Positions 41,698 through 50,217 of a DNA stretch of 63,245 nt are shown one piece after another. The stretch lies in assembly GCA_019747895.1 (NCBI GenBank), contig JAIEQF010000009.1, forward strand, positions 1 through 63,245, given 5' to 3'. The position numbers and the translations under genes were made by a program. The stretch comes from Chthoniobacterales bacterium (GTDB lineage Bacteria > Verrucomicrobiota > Verrucomicrobiia > Chthoniobacterales > UBA6821). Positions within the stretch are counted from its first letter, which is position 1. Every line of letters starts with the position of its first letter. A model generated the notes under the pieces. It was not told the origin of the DNA. It did not search any database and saw only the letters and a list, made by a program, of their open reading frames with translations.

Positions 41698-42144
41698 ATG
41701 AAAACCATTCTTGTTGCTGTTGATCTTAGTCCCGCCAGTTCTAAAGTTCTTAAAGAAGCTGTCGGCTTAGCAGAGGAACTTTCTGCTAAAATTCTTTTGC
41801 TTCACGTGATCGCTCCTGTCAGCTCTGCGGTCCCAGTTGGCTCTTCTATGGAAATGGTTTCTGTCCCACTGCCTCTCTCTGCTGGAGAAATTGCCGAAGT
41901 TAAATCGCGGTTGAATCAGCTCGCAGCCTCTGTTGCCTCCCCAAAATCTCATATTGAAACAAGTGTCAAGGAGGCTCTTCCTGTTGAAGAAATCAAACAT
42001 CAAGTCGAAGCAACTGGCGCCTCACTTCTAGTCGTCGGATCTCACGGCCACGGTGGACTCTATCATCTTTTTAATGGAAGCGTCGTTACCGAGTTGCTCA
42101 AACAAGCAACCAAGCCAGTGCTTGTTGTTCCCGCGAGAAATTAG
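41698..42144 (+). CDS. Universal stress protein (UspA family)
   Basis: The product is 148 residues and a single Usp domain. It begins KTILVAVDLSPASSKVLKEA and has the ATP-binding signature VVGSHGHGGLYHLFNGSVV near the C-terminus, so it is probably the nucleotide-binding subtype. Divergent from rarA. The following 280 bases (42145-42423) hold a short AGCTCT/AGAGCT hairpin and no gene. Confidence 0.92.
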   Translation: MKTILVAVDLSPASSKVLKEAVGLAEELSAKILLLHVIAPVSSAVPVGSSMEMVSVPLPLSAGEIAEVKSRLNQLAASVASPKSHIETSVKEALPVEEIKHQVEATGASLLVVGSHGHGGLYHLFNGSVVTELLKQATKPVLVVPARN

Positions 42145-42423
42145 AGCTCTTTTAGAGCTAACTTTCCCAAAAAAACGCGTTTATTTGACCTGTAGCGCTG
42201 TTTGTGAGGGAGGCCGCTATGACCCTACCCGGAAAATGATCTCGGCCATTTTCACGGAATCATACTTATATTCAGTATGTTGCAATTGAAACTCTAGCCT
42301 TCTCCATGATTGAATGCAAATTTTTTCTCTGTAAGAATTTGCTGCAATGAACCTGCTCGAGGGCCGAAAAAAGGTAGTTTTTCTTTTTTGCCACTTTAAA
42401 AATAGCTGCTACAGCCCCCCCTT

Positions 42424-44760
42424 ATGGTTAACCCCCCTCTTCTTCTTGTTTTCTTTTCTTTTCTTCTTCTAGCAACCGCCGATGCTGCTCCATCGGGAAG
42501 GAAAAGTATCTTTGGTCATCTCCCATCGACACCAGAAGCTGAAAAAACCGCTCATAACCGACGCTGCAGTTCTTTATGGCCTCCTAAGCGTGCGCAGAGA
42601 GATCAGCCATTCCCCGCTAAAAAAAAATCTCCGCTTGAAGATACTCATGAAGAATCTTCTTTGAACGAATCCTCTCACCCCGAGGATCCTTTTGAAGCTC
42701 AAATGCAATCTTATGATGAAGCAATAGTTGCGGCCTTAGAAAAATTTAATGCTCTAGCACAGCAAATATCATCTTCACTATTCGTAGCTCATAATGTTTT
42801 TGATGCAAATAGGTCTGCTATTGAGATCGATCCCAACTCCTCCTTTTCTCAACCTCAAGCAGCGTTTATAGCTAATGTTTTCAATTCATCAAGTGAAGAT
42901 TCAGAGCTTCGTCATGAACTGTCTGCTATTGAGGAAAACAAGAGCTCATCCTTAGGAAAAATTAAAGCGGCCGTTACAGCCCATCTTTTTCTTTCACAAG
43001 ATGAAGAGTCAAACTTGGATTTTGAAAATTCTGATCAAGAAAATGAGGCTACTTTGTTTAATTCTTTAAGCGACGCAAAAGCAGATGTTGCTTCAAGTAC
43101 TTATTTTTACACGACAAGCCTTCTTGGAAAAATCATTTCCTCTGAAGTCACAAATCCCTCCGACGCTGCTAATCATTGGGCTGACCTTGTCGAAAAAACT
43201 AAAAACCTGATTGCGATTTTAGAACAATATCAATCCATCTGCACGAACCATTTTTCAAGCAAGCGCGACCCACTCGAAGAACTGGCCTATGAAATTGATT
43301 TTTATAAAGCTCGCTTAGCTGAATACGAAGCAGAAGAAAGCTCCGCTGATACTCTTGTTGCTCGGAATAATTATTTGTCTCCTCCTGATCTTGAATCTTC
43401 CAAAAGTTCAGCACTTCCTCAAGATCGAGCCCATCAAGGAAGCGCTCTCGCTGCACTAAGCACTCAGGTTCCAGTTAATTTTCATGAGGCAGCTGAAGCT
43501 TATCGATCGATTTCTAAAGATATCGCTCCAGAGACTGGCCCTGAATTTCGTGAAGTGATGGCCCTTTGGTGTGAGGCTCGAGCTGCTGAAATCGCTATCA
43601 CAGCTGTGTCTGATGCAGCCCTTGTTCATGAAATCAAGTGGCCTCATGAGGAGCTCTCGAAAAAAGCGCAAGAAGCCTACGATACTGTTATCACTGCCTG
43701 CAAGAATCTTGCGCCAAAATTTTCTGATAATGAAGATCTTCAACCCGACAAAGATGAAATAGAACGCTATCTTCAAGAAGCTGTGAACAGAAAACAATTC
43801 ATTACAACACAACTGCAACAAACAAGAGTCTACTTTCTCTTGCCATTAAGATTGAATGAGACTGCTTCCGAACATGAAAAGTTTTTGCATCATGAAAATC
43901 TATTCCGTCAGCTTCAGTCTTTTCAGACCGTCTCTCAAACAGGATTGAAAGAAGCCCCTGAGCGCCTGAAAAGCCTTTGGCAGCGATTTGATCAAGATGA
44001 AATTTCTTTTTCAATTGAAACAATTACTAGCCACTTAAGAGAAAATATTTTTAATCTCCTGAACCTCCTAGAAAAGCAAGCTGAGAGACCCTTTTCTCTT
44101 TTGAAACAAAAACTTAAGGAACGCCAAACTCCACTAACACTTGAAACCGCATCATCAACGAACAGTCTGTTATCACTTGCTGACTCATCGTCACCAAATA
44201 CCCCACTCTTAGTTAATGCTGCAATGCCGGCTCGTCTATCATGGGCTCAAGTCATTCGCGAAGCCGAGACGACCTCTAAAGAATGCAAGGTCGTTCTTGC
44301 AGCGGCAAAGAATTTTTCAAATATGGTATTAGAATCAACATCTGCAGATAATCTCCAAAACTACCAAAATTATTGGGACGCTAGCGTTATATTGGCTCGT
44401 GCTTATCAAAATGACTCGCGCGCAAACAGAGAGTATCTCTTATCACAAGAAGCTTTAGGCCGCACCAGGACTTTTCATTTAGAAAAGGCTTCTCAACATA
44501 TTGAACAAACTCTTGCTCATTGGAGAACACTTCACGGTATGACCGAGGCCACGCAATCTTCAGGAAATGTTGTCAATGAAACACGCTCTCCACTCGGTCG
44601 AGATCAATATAACAATCTCAAACAGACTTTCGAATCAAAGCAGCGAAAAATTAAAAAGGCTTTAGAAGAATCCAAAAAAACTTCTTGGACCGCTTGGTTC
44701 TGCTCCTTTTTTAACATGCCACAATGGTTTTATTTTTGGAGAACTGCCCCGGTGAGTTAA
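42424..44760 (+). CDS. Large hypothetical secreted protein
   Basis: The product is 778 residues with a signal peptide (MVNPPLLLVFFSFLLLATADA). The mature protein is Ser/Glu/Asp-rich and nearly all helical, with Ser-rich linkers around 130-260. The middle (about 355-470) resembles helical-repeat modules (FHEAAEAYRSISKDIAPETG). The end is basic and then aromatic (SWTAWFCSFFNMPQWFYFW), possibly a membrane-associating tail. No catalytic motif is visible. It is not clearly homologous to the 39593 protein, though both are exported and helical. Confidence 0.6.
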   Translation: MVNPPLLLVFFSFLLLATADAAPSGRKSIFGHLPSTPEAEKTAHNRRCSSLWPPKRAQRDQPFPAKKKSPLEDTHEESSLNESSHPEDPFEAQMQSYDEAIVAALEKFNALAQQISSSLFVAHNVFDANRSAIEIDPNSSFSQPQAAFIANVFNSSSEDSELRHELSAIEENKSSSLGKIKAAVTAHLFLSQDEESNLDFENSDQENEATLFNSLSDAKADVASSTYFYTTSLLGKIISSEVTNPSDAANHWADLVEKTKNLIAILEQYQSICTNHFSSKRDPLEELAYEIDFYKARLAEYEAEESSADTLVARNNYLSPPDLESSKSSALPQDRAHQGSALAALSTQVPVNFHEAAEAYRSISKDIAPETGPEFREVMALWCEARAAEIAITAVSDAALVHEIKWPHEELSKKAQEAYDTVITACKNLAPKFSDNEDLQPDKDEIERYLQEAVNRKQFITTQLQQTRVYFLLPLRLNETASEHEKFLHHENLFRQLQSFQTVSQTGLKEAPERLKSLWQRFDQDEISFSIETITSHLRENIFNLLNLLEKQAERPFSLLKQKLKERQTPLTLETASSTNSLLSLADSSSPNTPLLVNAAMPARLSWAQVIREAETTSKECKVVLAAAKNFSNMVLESTSADNLQNYQNYWDASVILARAYQNDSRANREYLLSQEALGRTRTFHLEKASQHIEQTLAHWRTLHGMTEATQSSGNVVNETRSPLGRDQYNNLKQTFESKQRKIKKALEESKKTSWTAWFCSFFNMPQWFYFWRTAPVS

Positions 44761-44813
44761 GAAATTTATAGAAAAAATTTTGGCTCTCAATATTTTTACA
44801 GGCAGCCTGCTGG

Positions 44814-44833
44814 ATTCCTGTGTTTGCAGGAAT
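44814..44833. terminator. REP-like hairpin between convergent genes, possible terminator
   Basis: ATTCCTG/CAGGAAT is a 7-bp perfect stem with a 6-base loop, followed by AACGTTTTA. It lies in the 80-base gap between the convergent genes ending at 44760 and 44840 and could end both transcripts weakly. Confidence 0.45.
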
Positions 44834-44839
44834 AACGTT

Positions 44840-45334
44840 TTATTGGCCCGACCCAATATAAGTTGCTGGGGTATTGCCCAATTTAGTAGAAGAGCCAACA
44901 GCCGGAACTTTTTTCATGTCGTAAACTTCTTGAGAAGCTGATCCGGTCTGCGTGTCATAAAGCATCACTGCTTGCCCTTGCGTCTGCGCCGTGTTAGGAG
45001 CATTCACCGCAAGATAACGTTGATTTTGCTGTTGTTGATTCAACTCCGCATAGTAAAGCCGTGCACGAGCCTCAGCAATCCGACGCTGATCAACCGTGGC
45101 ACGTTGCTTCGTGTAGACATAGGCTCCAGCGCCAGCTAAAGCAGCGCCTCCCAAAGCCACAGGAATCGTAATTCCAGGATTTACCCCAGAACATCCCAAA
45201 GCCACGCCAGCAGCGGTCCCAACAACACCCGCCGCAATCGCTGCATTTTCGCCCGGTGTCAGATTCGAACAACTCGTGAAAGTTAATGCGATAGTCAAGA
45301 GCAATGAGAGAAATGAAATGCGAAGAGAAATCAT
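44840..45334 (-). CDS. Lipoprotein with glycine-zipper segment
   Basis: The product is 164 residues. The signal MISLRISFLSLLLTIALTFT ends in a lipobox-like TSC (Cys 22). Residues 32-80 are Gly/Ala-rich (AAIAAGVVGTAAGVALGCSG, VALGGAALAGAGAYVYTK), typical of glycine-zipper outer-membrane lipoproteins. A Gln-rich stretch (AELNQQQQNQRY) follows. A general envelope protein; the exact role is unknown. Confidence 0.65.
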   Translation of the reverse strand: MISLRISFLSLLLTIALTFTSCSNLTPGENAAIAAGVVGTAAGVALGCSGVNPGITIPVALGGAALAGAGAYVYTKQRATVDQRRIAEARARLYYAELNQQQQNQRYLAVNAPNTAQTQGQAVMLYDTQTGSASQEVYDMKKVPAVGSSTKLGNTPATYIGSGQ

Positions 45335-45396
45335 AATTGTAGGCTAAAGGTGGGAGGAAAATCTTACTGAAACAGCAACAGTCTTCAAACTACTAA

Positions 45397-45543
45397 ATAA
45401 AATGCCTCAGAAATTCGCTTGTACTGATGAGATGCAAGGCGCCTCGGAGCGCAGACGCTGAGCGTATATTAATACGTGAAGCGGTGAGCACTGGAGCAAC
45501 GCAGCAACTCGCAGCATAAGTAGAATTCATGAGGCATTTTTAG
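45397..45543 (+). repeat. Repeat B, copy 2
   Basis: About 147 bp with ends AAATGCCTCAGAAATTC and GAATTCATGAGGCATTTTTA (inverted). The core GCCTCGGAGCGCAGACGCTG and ATACGTGAAGCGGTGAGCAC matches copy 1 at 31.3 kb. It fills the spacer between two small secreted-protein genes. Confidence 0.8.
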
Positions 45544-45545
45544 TT

Positions 45546-45878
45546 TTACCACTGGATACCAAAGAGCAACAGGCCCTCATTCCTCCCAATCTCATCAGGA
45601 TCCTTGGAGACATTCTCTTCACTATTGCCGTAGGAAGCAGGCGCCAAGGGGCTCACCATCTGCCATGGTTGTTTTGACTTAAAGGCTTTGGTCAAACTTC
45701 CATTAAGCTTGATCGGTGACTCCTCCTCGACTTTTTTAGGAAGCGTCCGTTTTAGTTTTTTGGGAGCGACAAATTCCGTATCAGCTTGACGCGCTTGCTG
45801 AGCGTTAGCATTGCCAAAAAAAAAGAACACAGCACCAATTGCAAACATTGAAAAAGATAAAAATCGAATTGACGACAT
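45546..45878 (-). CDS. Small hypothetical exported protein
   Basis: The product is 110 residues with a signal peptide (MSSIRFLSFSMFAIGAVFFF, ending ANA-QQ near residue 27). The mature part is short, basic, then acidic; no domain is recognised. It is followed by repeat B and the glycine-zipper lipoprotein gene. Confidence 0.5.
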   Translation of the reverse strand: MSSIRFLSFSMFAIGAVFFFFGNANAQQARQADTEFVAPKKLKRTLPKKVEEESPIKLNGSLTKAFKSKQPWQMVSPLAPASYGNSEENVSKDPDEIGRNEGLLLFGIQW

Positions 45879-45945
45879 GCTCTTATTGGTAGCTGGAGCA
45901 TCTCCAAATGTAAATTGGTTTTGAAAATGATTTCAGGATTATTTT

Positions 45946-45979
45946 TCTGTAACCTGCAACCTGTAAGCTGTAGCCTTTT
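45946..45979. repeat. Heptamer array (TGYAACC/AGCTGTA) before kdsD
   Basis: TGTAACCTGCAACCTGTAAG followed by CTGTAGCC ends a few bases before the ATG at 45983. This array passes from one heptamer type to another. Confidence 0.8.
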
Positions 45980-45982
45980 AGC

Positions 45983-46954
45983 ATGAATTACCTTGAGCGA
46001 GCACGTCGCGTTCTAGCTATCGAAACAGAAGAGCTTCAACGCCTCTCCACCCGCCTGGATCATCGTTTTGATGAAGCCATTGAGCTGCTTCGCGCAACGA
46101 TTGACCGCCGCAATAAAATTATTGTTTTGGGCGTAGGAAAATCAGGGCACATTGGAGAAAAAATTGCTGCCACCCTCACCAGCACTGGCGCTCCTGCTGT
46201 GGTACTCAATTCCCTCAACGCGCTCCATGGTGATTTGGGGGTTGTCGCAGATGGCGATCTTTTTTTGATTTTGAGCTACAGCGGGGAAACCGATGAAATT
46301 TTAACCCTGCTTCCCATCCTCGCTCGCTTTGATGCCAAGCGGATTGCCCTCACCGGAAATAAAAATTCGACGCTCGCAAAAGCATGCGACATTTTCCTCG
46401 ACGTTCATGTTGTTCAAGAAGCTTGCCCCCATAATCTGGCTCCTACCTCCAGCACAACAACCATGCTAGCACTCGGAGATGCCCTTGCTATGGTCTTGCT
46501 AGAGACACGTGGTTTTACTCGTGAAAATTTTGCACGCTTTCACCCTGGAGGACAACTTGGCCGATCGCTCCTTGTTCGCGTTCGCGACATCATGAGTCGA
46601 GGAGAAGAGATCGTGATGGTCTCACCAGAGACTCTTGTCATGGATGTGTTAAAACAACTCATTGCAAAGCGTTCTGGAGCGGCCATTGTCGTAACTCCTG
46701 AGGAAAAGCTCGCTGGGATTTTCACTCATGGCGATTTTGTTCGTCAATTTGCACAGAACCCCAACATCGGCCAGGAGCCTGTTGGCAAGCTGATGACACG
46801 CCAGCCCATCACGATTGACGCCGACAAGCTGGCCGGAGAAGTTTTGGTCATTCTCGAACAACACCGCATCGATGACCTGATTGTCTTAGAAAATGACGGT
46901 CGGCCTCTTGGCATCATCGATTCACAAGATCTTTCTCGTTTGAAAATTTTGTAA
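45983..46954 (+). CDS. kdsD: Arabinose-5-phosphate isomerase
   Basis: The product is 323 residues. The SIS domain (about 30-165) has VLGVGKSGHIGEKIAATLTS, the catalytic-histidine region ALHGDLGVV and ILSYSGETDEI. Two CBS domains follow (about 205-323). The enzyme converts ribulose-5-phosphate to arabinose-5-phosphate, the first step to Kdo, so the organism probably makes lipopolysaccharide. The length is typical. Confidence 0.93.
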   Translation: MNYLERARRVLAIETEELQRLSTRLDHRFDEAIELLRATIDRRNKIIVLGVGKSGHIGEKIAATLTSTGAPAVVLNSLNALHGDLGVVADGDLFLILSYSGETDEILTLLPILARFDAKRIALTGNKNSTLAKACDIFLDVHVVQEACPHNLAPTSSTTTMLALGDALAMVLLETRGFTRENFARFHPGGQLGRSLLVRVRDIMSRGEEIVMVSPETLVMDVLKQLIAKRSGAAIVVTPEEKLAGIFTHGDFVRQFAQNPNIGQEPVGKLMTRQPITIDADKLAGEVLVILEQHRIDDLIVLENDGRPLGIIDSQDLSRLKIL

Positions 46955-46962
46955 AAGTCCCT

Positions 46963-46998
46963 AAACTCTTCAACCTTTCAACTCTTCAACCTTCTTCT
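46963..46998. repeat. Octamer array (YTTCAACC type) before efp
   Basis: CTCTTCAACCTTTCAACTCT and TCAACCTT end directly before the efp start. The period is 8 rather than 7. Loosely related words occur near 20.46 kb (CTCAACC) and 58.77 kb (TTCAACCCCTCAA). Confidence 0.7.
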
Positions 46999-47001
46999 CA
47001 T

Positions 47002-47559
47002 ATGGCACTCGCAAACGATCTCCGCAAAGGAATGGCAATTAAATACAATGGCAACGCTGCTATTGTCCTCGAAGTCACTCACCGCACACCAGGCAATCTG
47101 CGGGCCTTTGTGCAGTGCATCATCCGTTACATCGGAACCGGAAAATCAGCAGACATCCGTTTCTCTTCTACCGAAAAAGTAGACCTCGTCGACGTCAGTC
47201 GGAGCACCTTAGAATTTAGCTATGGCGATCATGAAGGATATCACTTCATGGATCCTGAAACATTTGAGACGATCACCCTGCAAAAAGATTTTATTGGCGA
47301 CGCCAAAGATTATCTCACCGAGGGAATGAGTGTTGAAATTCTCTATGTCGAAAGCCGCGCTGTTTCCGTGGAGCTTCCTCCCTCCGCTAATTTAAAAGTC
47401 ACCGAATCTCCTGAGGGAGTGCGCGGCGATTCTTCTGGCAACGTCATGAAACCTGCCACGCTAGAAACCGGCAAGACCGTCAACGTTCCTCTTTTCATCA
47501 AAGAGGGAGAGATCATCAAAATTGATACACGCACGGGCGACTATATGGGACGGGCGTAG
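47002..47559 (+). CDS. efp: Elongation factor P
   Basis: The product is 185 residues with the three EF-P beta-barrel domains. It relieves ribosome stalling at polyproline. The loop that enters the peptidyl-transferase centre reads HRTPGNLRAF: at the position of the usual Lys/Arg is Asn 32, with Arg 34 two residues on. The modified lysine of E. coli-type EF-P is therefore absent. Whether Arg 34 or an unmodified loop does the job is open. No modification-enzyme gene is adjacent. Confidence 0.93.
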   Translation: MALANDLRKGMAIKYNGNAAIVLEVTHRTPGNLRAFVQCIIRYIGTGKSADIRFSSTEKVDLVDVSRSTLEFSYGDHEGYHFMDPETFETITLQKDFIGDAKDYLTEGMSVEILYVESRAVSVELPPSANLKVTESPEGVRGDSSGNVMKPATLETGKTVNVPLFIKEGEIIKIDTRTGDYMGRA

Positions 47560-47583
47560 CATGCAAGCACGCTTGCGCGCAGC

Positions 47584-47697
47584 ATTTCAGGTCACAGGTT
47601 GCAGCTTTTCAGGTAAGAAAAAAGACTGTTTTCCAAAAGCGGCATCACCCGTAATAAATTTCCTGTAACCTGCAACCTGCAACCTGTAACCTGCTCA
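47584..47697. repeat. Inverted heptamer arrays (TGYAACC type) between efp and the HExxH gene
   Basis: TTTCAGGTCACAGGTTGCAG at 47585-47604 is mirrored by CTGTAACCTGCAACCTGCAA and CCTGTAACCTG at 47662-47692. The right arm ends a few bases before ATG 47699. Confidence 0.85.
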
Positions 47698-47698
47698 C

Positions 47699-48430
47699 AT
47701 GGTCCCAAAAACCTGGGTAAAATTTATTGTTGGCATTTTTCTTTTGCCTCCGGCTTGGACTTTTACCAAAACTTTTTTTGACACGCTCATCGCCGCTCTC
47801 CAGCATGGTTTGCTAGGAACTCCAGGATGTCTTTTTTTTGTTGCTGGAATGGTGCTTTGGGGTCTTTTCTTTTGGTTGCTGCCTCGCTCGTGGTTCTTTT
47901 TCCTTTATGTCTACGGCCACGAGTGCACGCATGCTCTCTGGGCCAAAATATTTCGTGGAAAGGTCGCCGAAAAATTTCACGTCAGCCAAGAAGGGGGGCA
48001 CATCCTCACCGATCGCGTCAACACCTGGATCGCGCTCTCCCCTTATTTTTTCCCGATCTACACCGCGCTCGTTACTTCCATTTATTTTCTCTCACGTTTT
48101 TTTACTTCGGTGACCTCGTTGGAGTGGGTCTTCTTTCTGCTGCTGGGGCTCACCTGGGCCTTTCACCTCACCTTCACTTGCATCTTAATCGTGAAAGGAC
48201 AGCCTGATTTAAAATATGGAGGCACTTTTTTTTCACTCCTCATCATTTACCTCATCAACCTCTTCATCGTTACGGCACTGCTCCTCATGGCAGGGCCTCA
48301 AGTCACTCTTGCCGGTTACTGGAATGATTTTTCAAATAACAGCGTTGACTTCGTTTCCTTTACTAGCGTGGTTCTTCAGCAGATCGGAGTTTTATTGAGA
48401 CCGCTTGCTAGAAAAGTTGGTTTGAATTAA
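47699..48430 (+). CDS. Membrane protein with HExxH metalloprotease-like motif
   Basis: The product is 243 residues with about six membrane helices. Residues around 73-80 read YGHECTHALWAK: an HExxH zinc motif (HECTH) at the cytoplasmic end of a helix, as in M50-type intramembrane or membrane-embedded metalloproteases. A second ligand motif (NPDG-like) is not obvious; QPDLKYGG near residue 170 is a possible counterpart. I would call it an M50-like or derived membrane protein of unknown substrate. Confidence 0.6.
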   Translation: MVPKTWVKFIVGIFLLPPAWTFTKTFFDTLIAALQHGLLGTPGCLFFVAGMVLWGLFFWLLPRSWFFFLYVYGHECTHALWAKIFRGKVAEKFHVSQEGGHILTDRVNTWIALSPYFFPIYTALVTSIYFLSRFFTSVTSLEWVFFLLLGLTWAFHLTFTCILIVKGQPDLKYGGTFFSLLIIYLINLFIVTALLLMAGPQVTLAGYWNDFSNNSVDFVSFTSVVLQQIGVLLRPLARKVGLN

Positions 48431-48458
48431 TGACTCAAACTCACAGCAAAGCCGCTTG

Positions 48459-48532
48459 TGGAGCGGGTAGAGGGAATCGAACCCTCCTGGCCAGCTTGGA
48501 AGGCTGGAACATTACCACTATGCTATACCCGC
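48459..48532 (-). tRNA. tRNA-Gly (UCC)
   Basis: The minus strand gives a full cloverleaf: acceptor GCGGGTA/TACCCGC, anticodon arm CCAGC-CTTCCAA-GCTGG (anticodon TCC), T-arm with GGTTCGATTCC, and an encoded CCA (48459-48461). It lies between the HExxH gene and gatB. Confidence 0.95.
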
Positions 48533-48707
48533 AGAAGAAGGAAAAAGTGTAGCAAGCGATTTTCAAATAGTCAATCCACAGAAACTCCAGATTCGATCAG
48601 TGCTTTTTTAAAAACAACTTGAGATTTTGTGAGACACCATAACCTTGTCTGCTTCCAGCAGTCTAAGAATGCGATGAACACTAAAAAAATAATGATTCCT
48701 TTTTTGA

Positions 48708-50177
48708 TCACGACAGTTTTTGTTTCAAAATATCCCCGACGAGCGCTGGATTAGCTTTGCCTTTGGAAAGTTTCATAACCTGACCTTTGAGAAAGTTGAG
48801 CGCTGCTTCTTTGCCTGCTTTAAAATCAGCAACAACAGCTGGATGGGCCGCGATCGCCTCATCACAAAAAGGTTCGAGCGCCCCTGCGTCACTGACTTGC
48901 TGCATTCCTTTGTCTTGGACGATCACCGCGGGAGCTTTTCCGCTGGTCATCATCTCGGTAAAAACTTCTTTTCCTTGTCGTCCGCTAATCGTTCCTTTTT
49001 CAATCAAAGCAACCAGTTCCGCCAAAGCTGTCGGCGTCACGAGCGCCTCAGAAAGCTCTAACGAAGCTGATCCCAGAGCACTCAAGAGATCATTAATGAT
49101 CCAGTTCGCAACTATTTTTGGTTTTGCTGCTCCAGCTGCCGCAGTCACCGCTTGTTCAAAGTAATGAGCCAAGGCTCCGTCATCGGTCAACACCGCAGCA
49201 TCGTAGTCGCTGATTTCATAATCGCGAATAAAACGATCGCGCTTTGCTTGCGGCAGCTCTGGCATTCTGCGTTTTGCCTCGGCAACTAAATCGGCTGTGT
49301 GAATGGGGAGCAAATCAGGCTCAGGAAAATAGCGGTAGTCGTGCGCTGATTCTTTAATGCGCATGAGCGTGGTTTCGCCGCGAACATCATCCCAGCGCCG
49401 CGTCTCTTGAGCCAGTGTTCCTCCAGCTGAAACGATGGCCGTCTGACGCTCGATTTCAAAAGCAAGCGCACGCCGCACGCCACTAATCGTGTTGAGATTT
49501 TTTAATTCGATTTTGGTGCCATATTCTTTCTGTGTACTCGGCCGCACTGAAACATTCACGTCGCAACGCATCTGCCCTTTTTCCATATCGGCGTCGCTGA
49601 TATTTCCATAAACAAGAATTTGCCGCAATGCAGTCAAGTAAGCAAAGGCCTCTTCGGGCGAGGCGATATCAGCCTCAGAAACAATTTCCATGAGCGGCGT
49701 TCCAGCACGGTTAAAATCGATACCGCTTGTTACCTCGAGATGAAAACTCTTGGCAACATCTTCCTCAAGGTGGATGCGCGTGAGTCGAATTTTTTTCTCG
49801 GCAGCCGCAGCAGTTTTTTGAATTTCCTTTGGGTAAGCCCGCTCGTGCAACGGCACACCACCTCCCAGACAGAGAGGTTGATCAAATTGAGAAATTTGAT
49901 AATTCTTCGGCATGTCGGGATAAAAATAATTTTTCCGATCAAACTTACAAACCTCCGGAATACGACATTCCAGCATCATCCCAGCAAGTGTCGTGAGGTA
50001 GAGCGCCTCATGGTTAATAGCGGGAAGGGCTCCTGGCATCCCAAGACAAATAGGACAAACGTGCGTGTTGGGCTCAGCTCCATACTCTACTTTACAAGAA
50101 CAAAACATCTTGCTCTTCGTTTTGAGCTGAACGTGGACTTCAAGTCCAATAGTGGCGGTGTAGGAAACGGCTGACAT
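48708..50177 (-). CDS. gatB: Aspartyl/glutamyl-tRNA(Asn/Gln) amidotransferase subunit B
   Basis: The product is 489 residues. The N-terminal GatB domain starts ATIGLEVHVQLKTKSKMFCS, with the family zinc cysteines visible (MFCSCKVEYG, HVCPICLGMPG) and RKNYFYPDMPKNYQISQFDQ. The C-terminal YqeY-like tail domain is complete. With GatA and GatC (not in the window) it amidates misacylated Glu-tRNA(Gln) and/or Asp-tRNA(Asn). The length is normal. Confidence 0.96.
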   Translation of the reverse strand: MSAVSYTATIGLEVHVQLKTKSKMFCSCKVEYGAEPNTHVCPICLGMPGALPAINHEALYLTTLAGMMLECRIPEVCKFDRKNYFYPDMPKNYQISQFDQPLCLGGGVPLHERAYPKEIQKTAAAAEKKIRLTRIHLEEDVAKSFHLEVTSGIDFNRAGTPLMEIVSEADIASPEEAFAYLTALRQILVYGNISDADMEKGQMRCDVNVSVRPSTQKEYGTKIELKNLNTISGVRRALAFEIERQTAIVSAGGTLAQETRRWDDVRGETTLMRIKESAHDYRYFPEPDLLPIHTADLVAEAKRRMPELPQAKRDRFIRDYEISDYDAAVLTDDGALAHYFEQAVTAAAGAAKPKIVANWIINDLLSALGSASLELSEALVTPTALAELVALIEKGTISGRQGKEVFTEMMTSGKAPAVIVQDKGMQQVSDAGALEPFCDEAIAAHPAVVADFKAGKEAALNFLKGQVMKLSKGKANPALVGDILKQKLS

Positions 50178-50217
50178 AGAATCTGTATCTTTATTTGCTG
50201 ATATTGGTGTGCTGTGT

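Noticed and set aside
41613-41708. 32-residue N-terminal extension of RarA
   Set aside because: It is the translation of an array repeat and overlaps the divergent uspA-like start; family alignment begins at ATG 41612.
42145-42423. Possible small gene or leader RNA between the uspA-like and 778-residue genes
   Set aside because: No frame with a convincing start and composition, and only one short hairpin without T run; I see nothing I can support.
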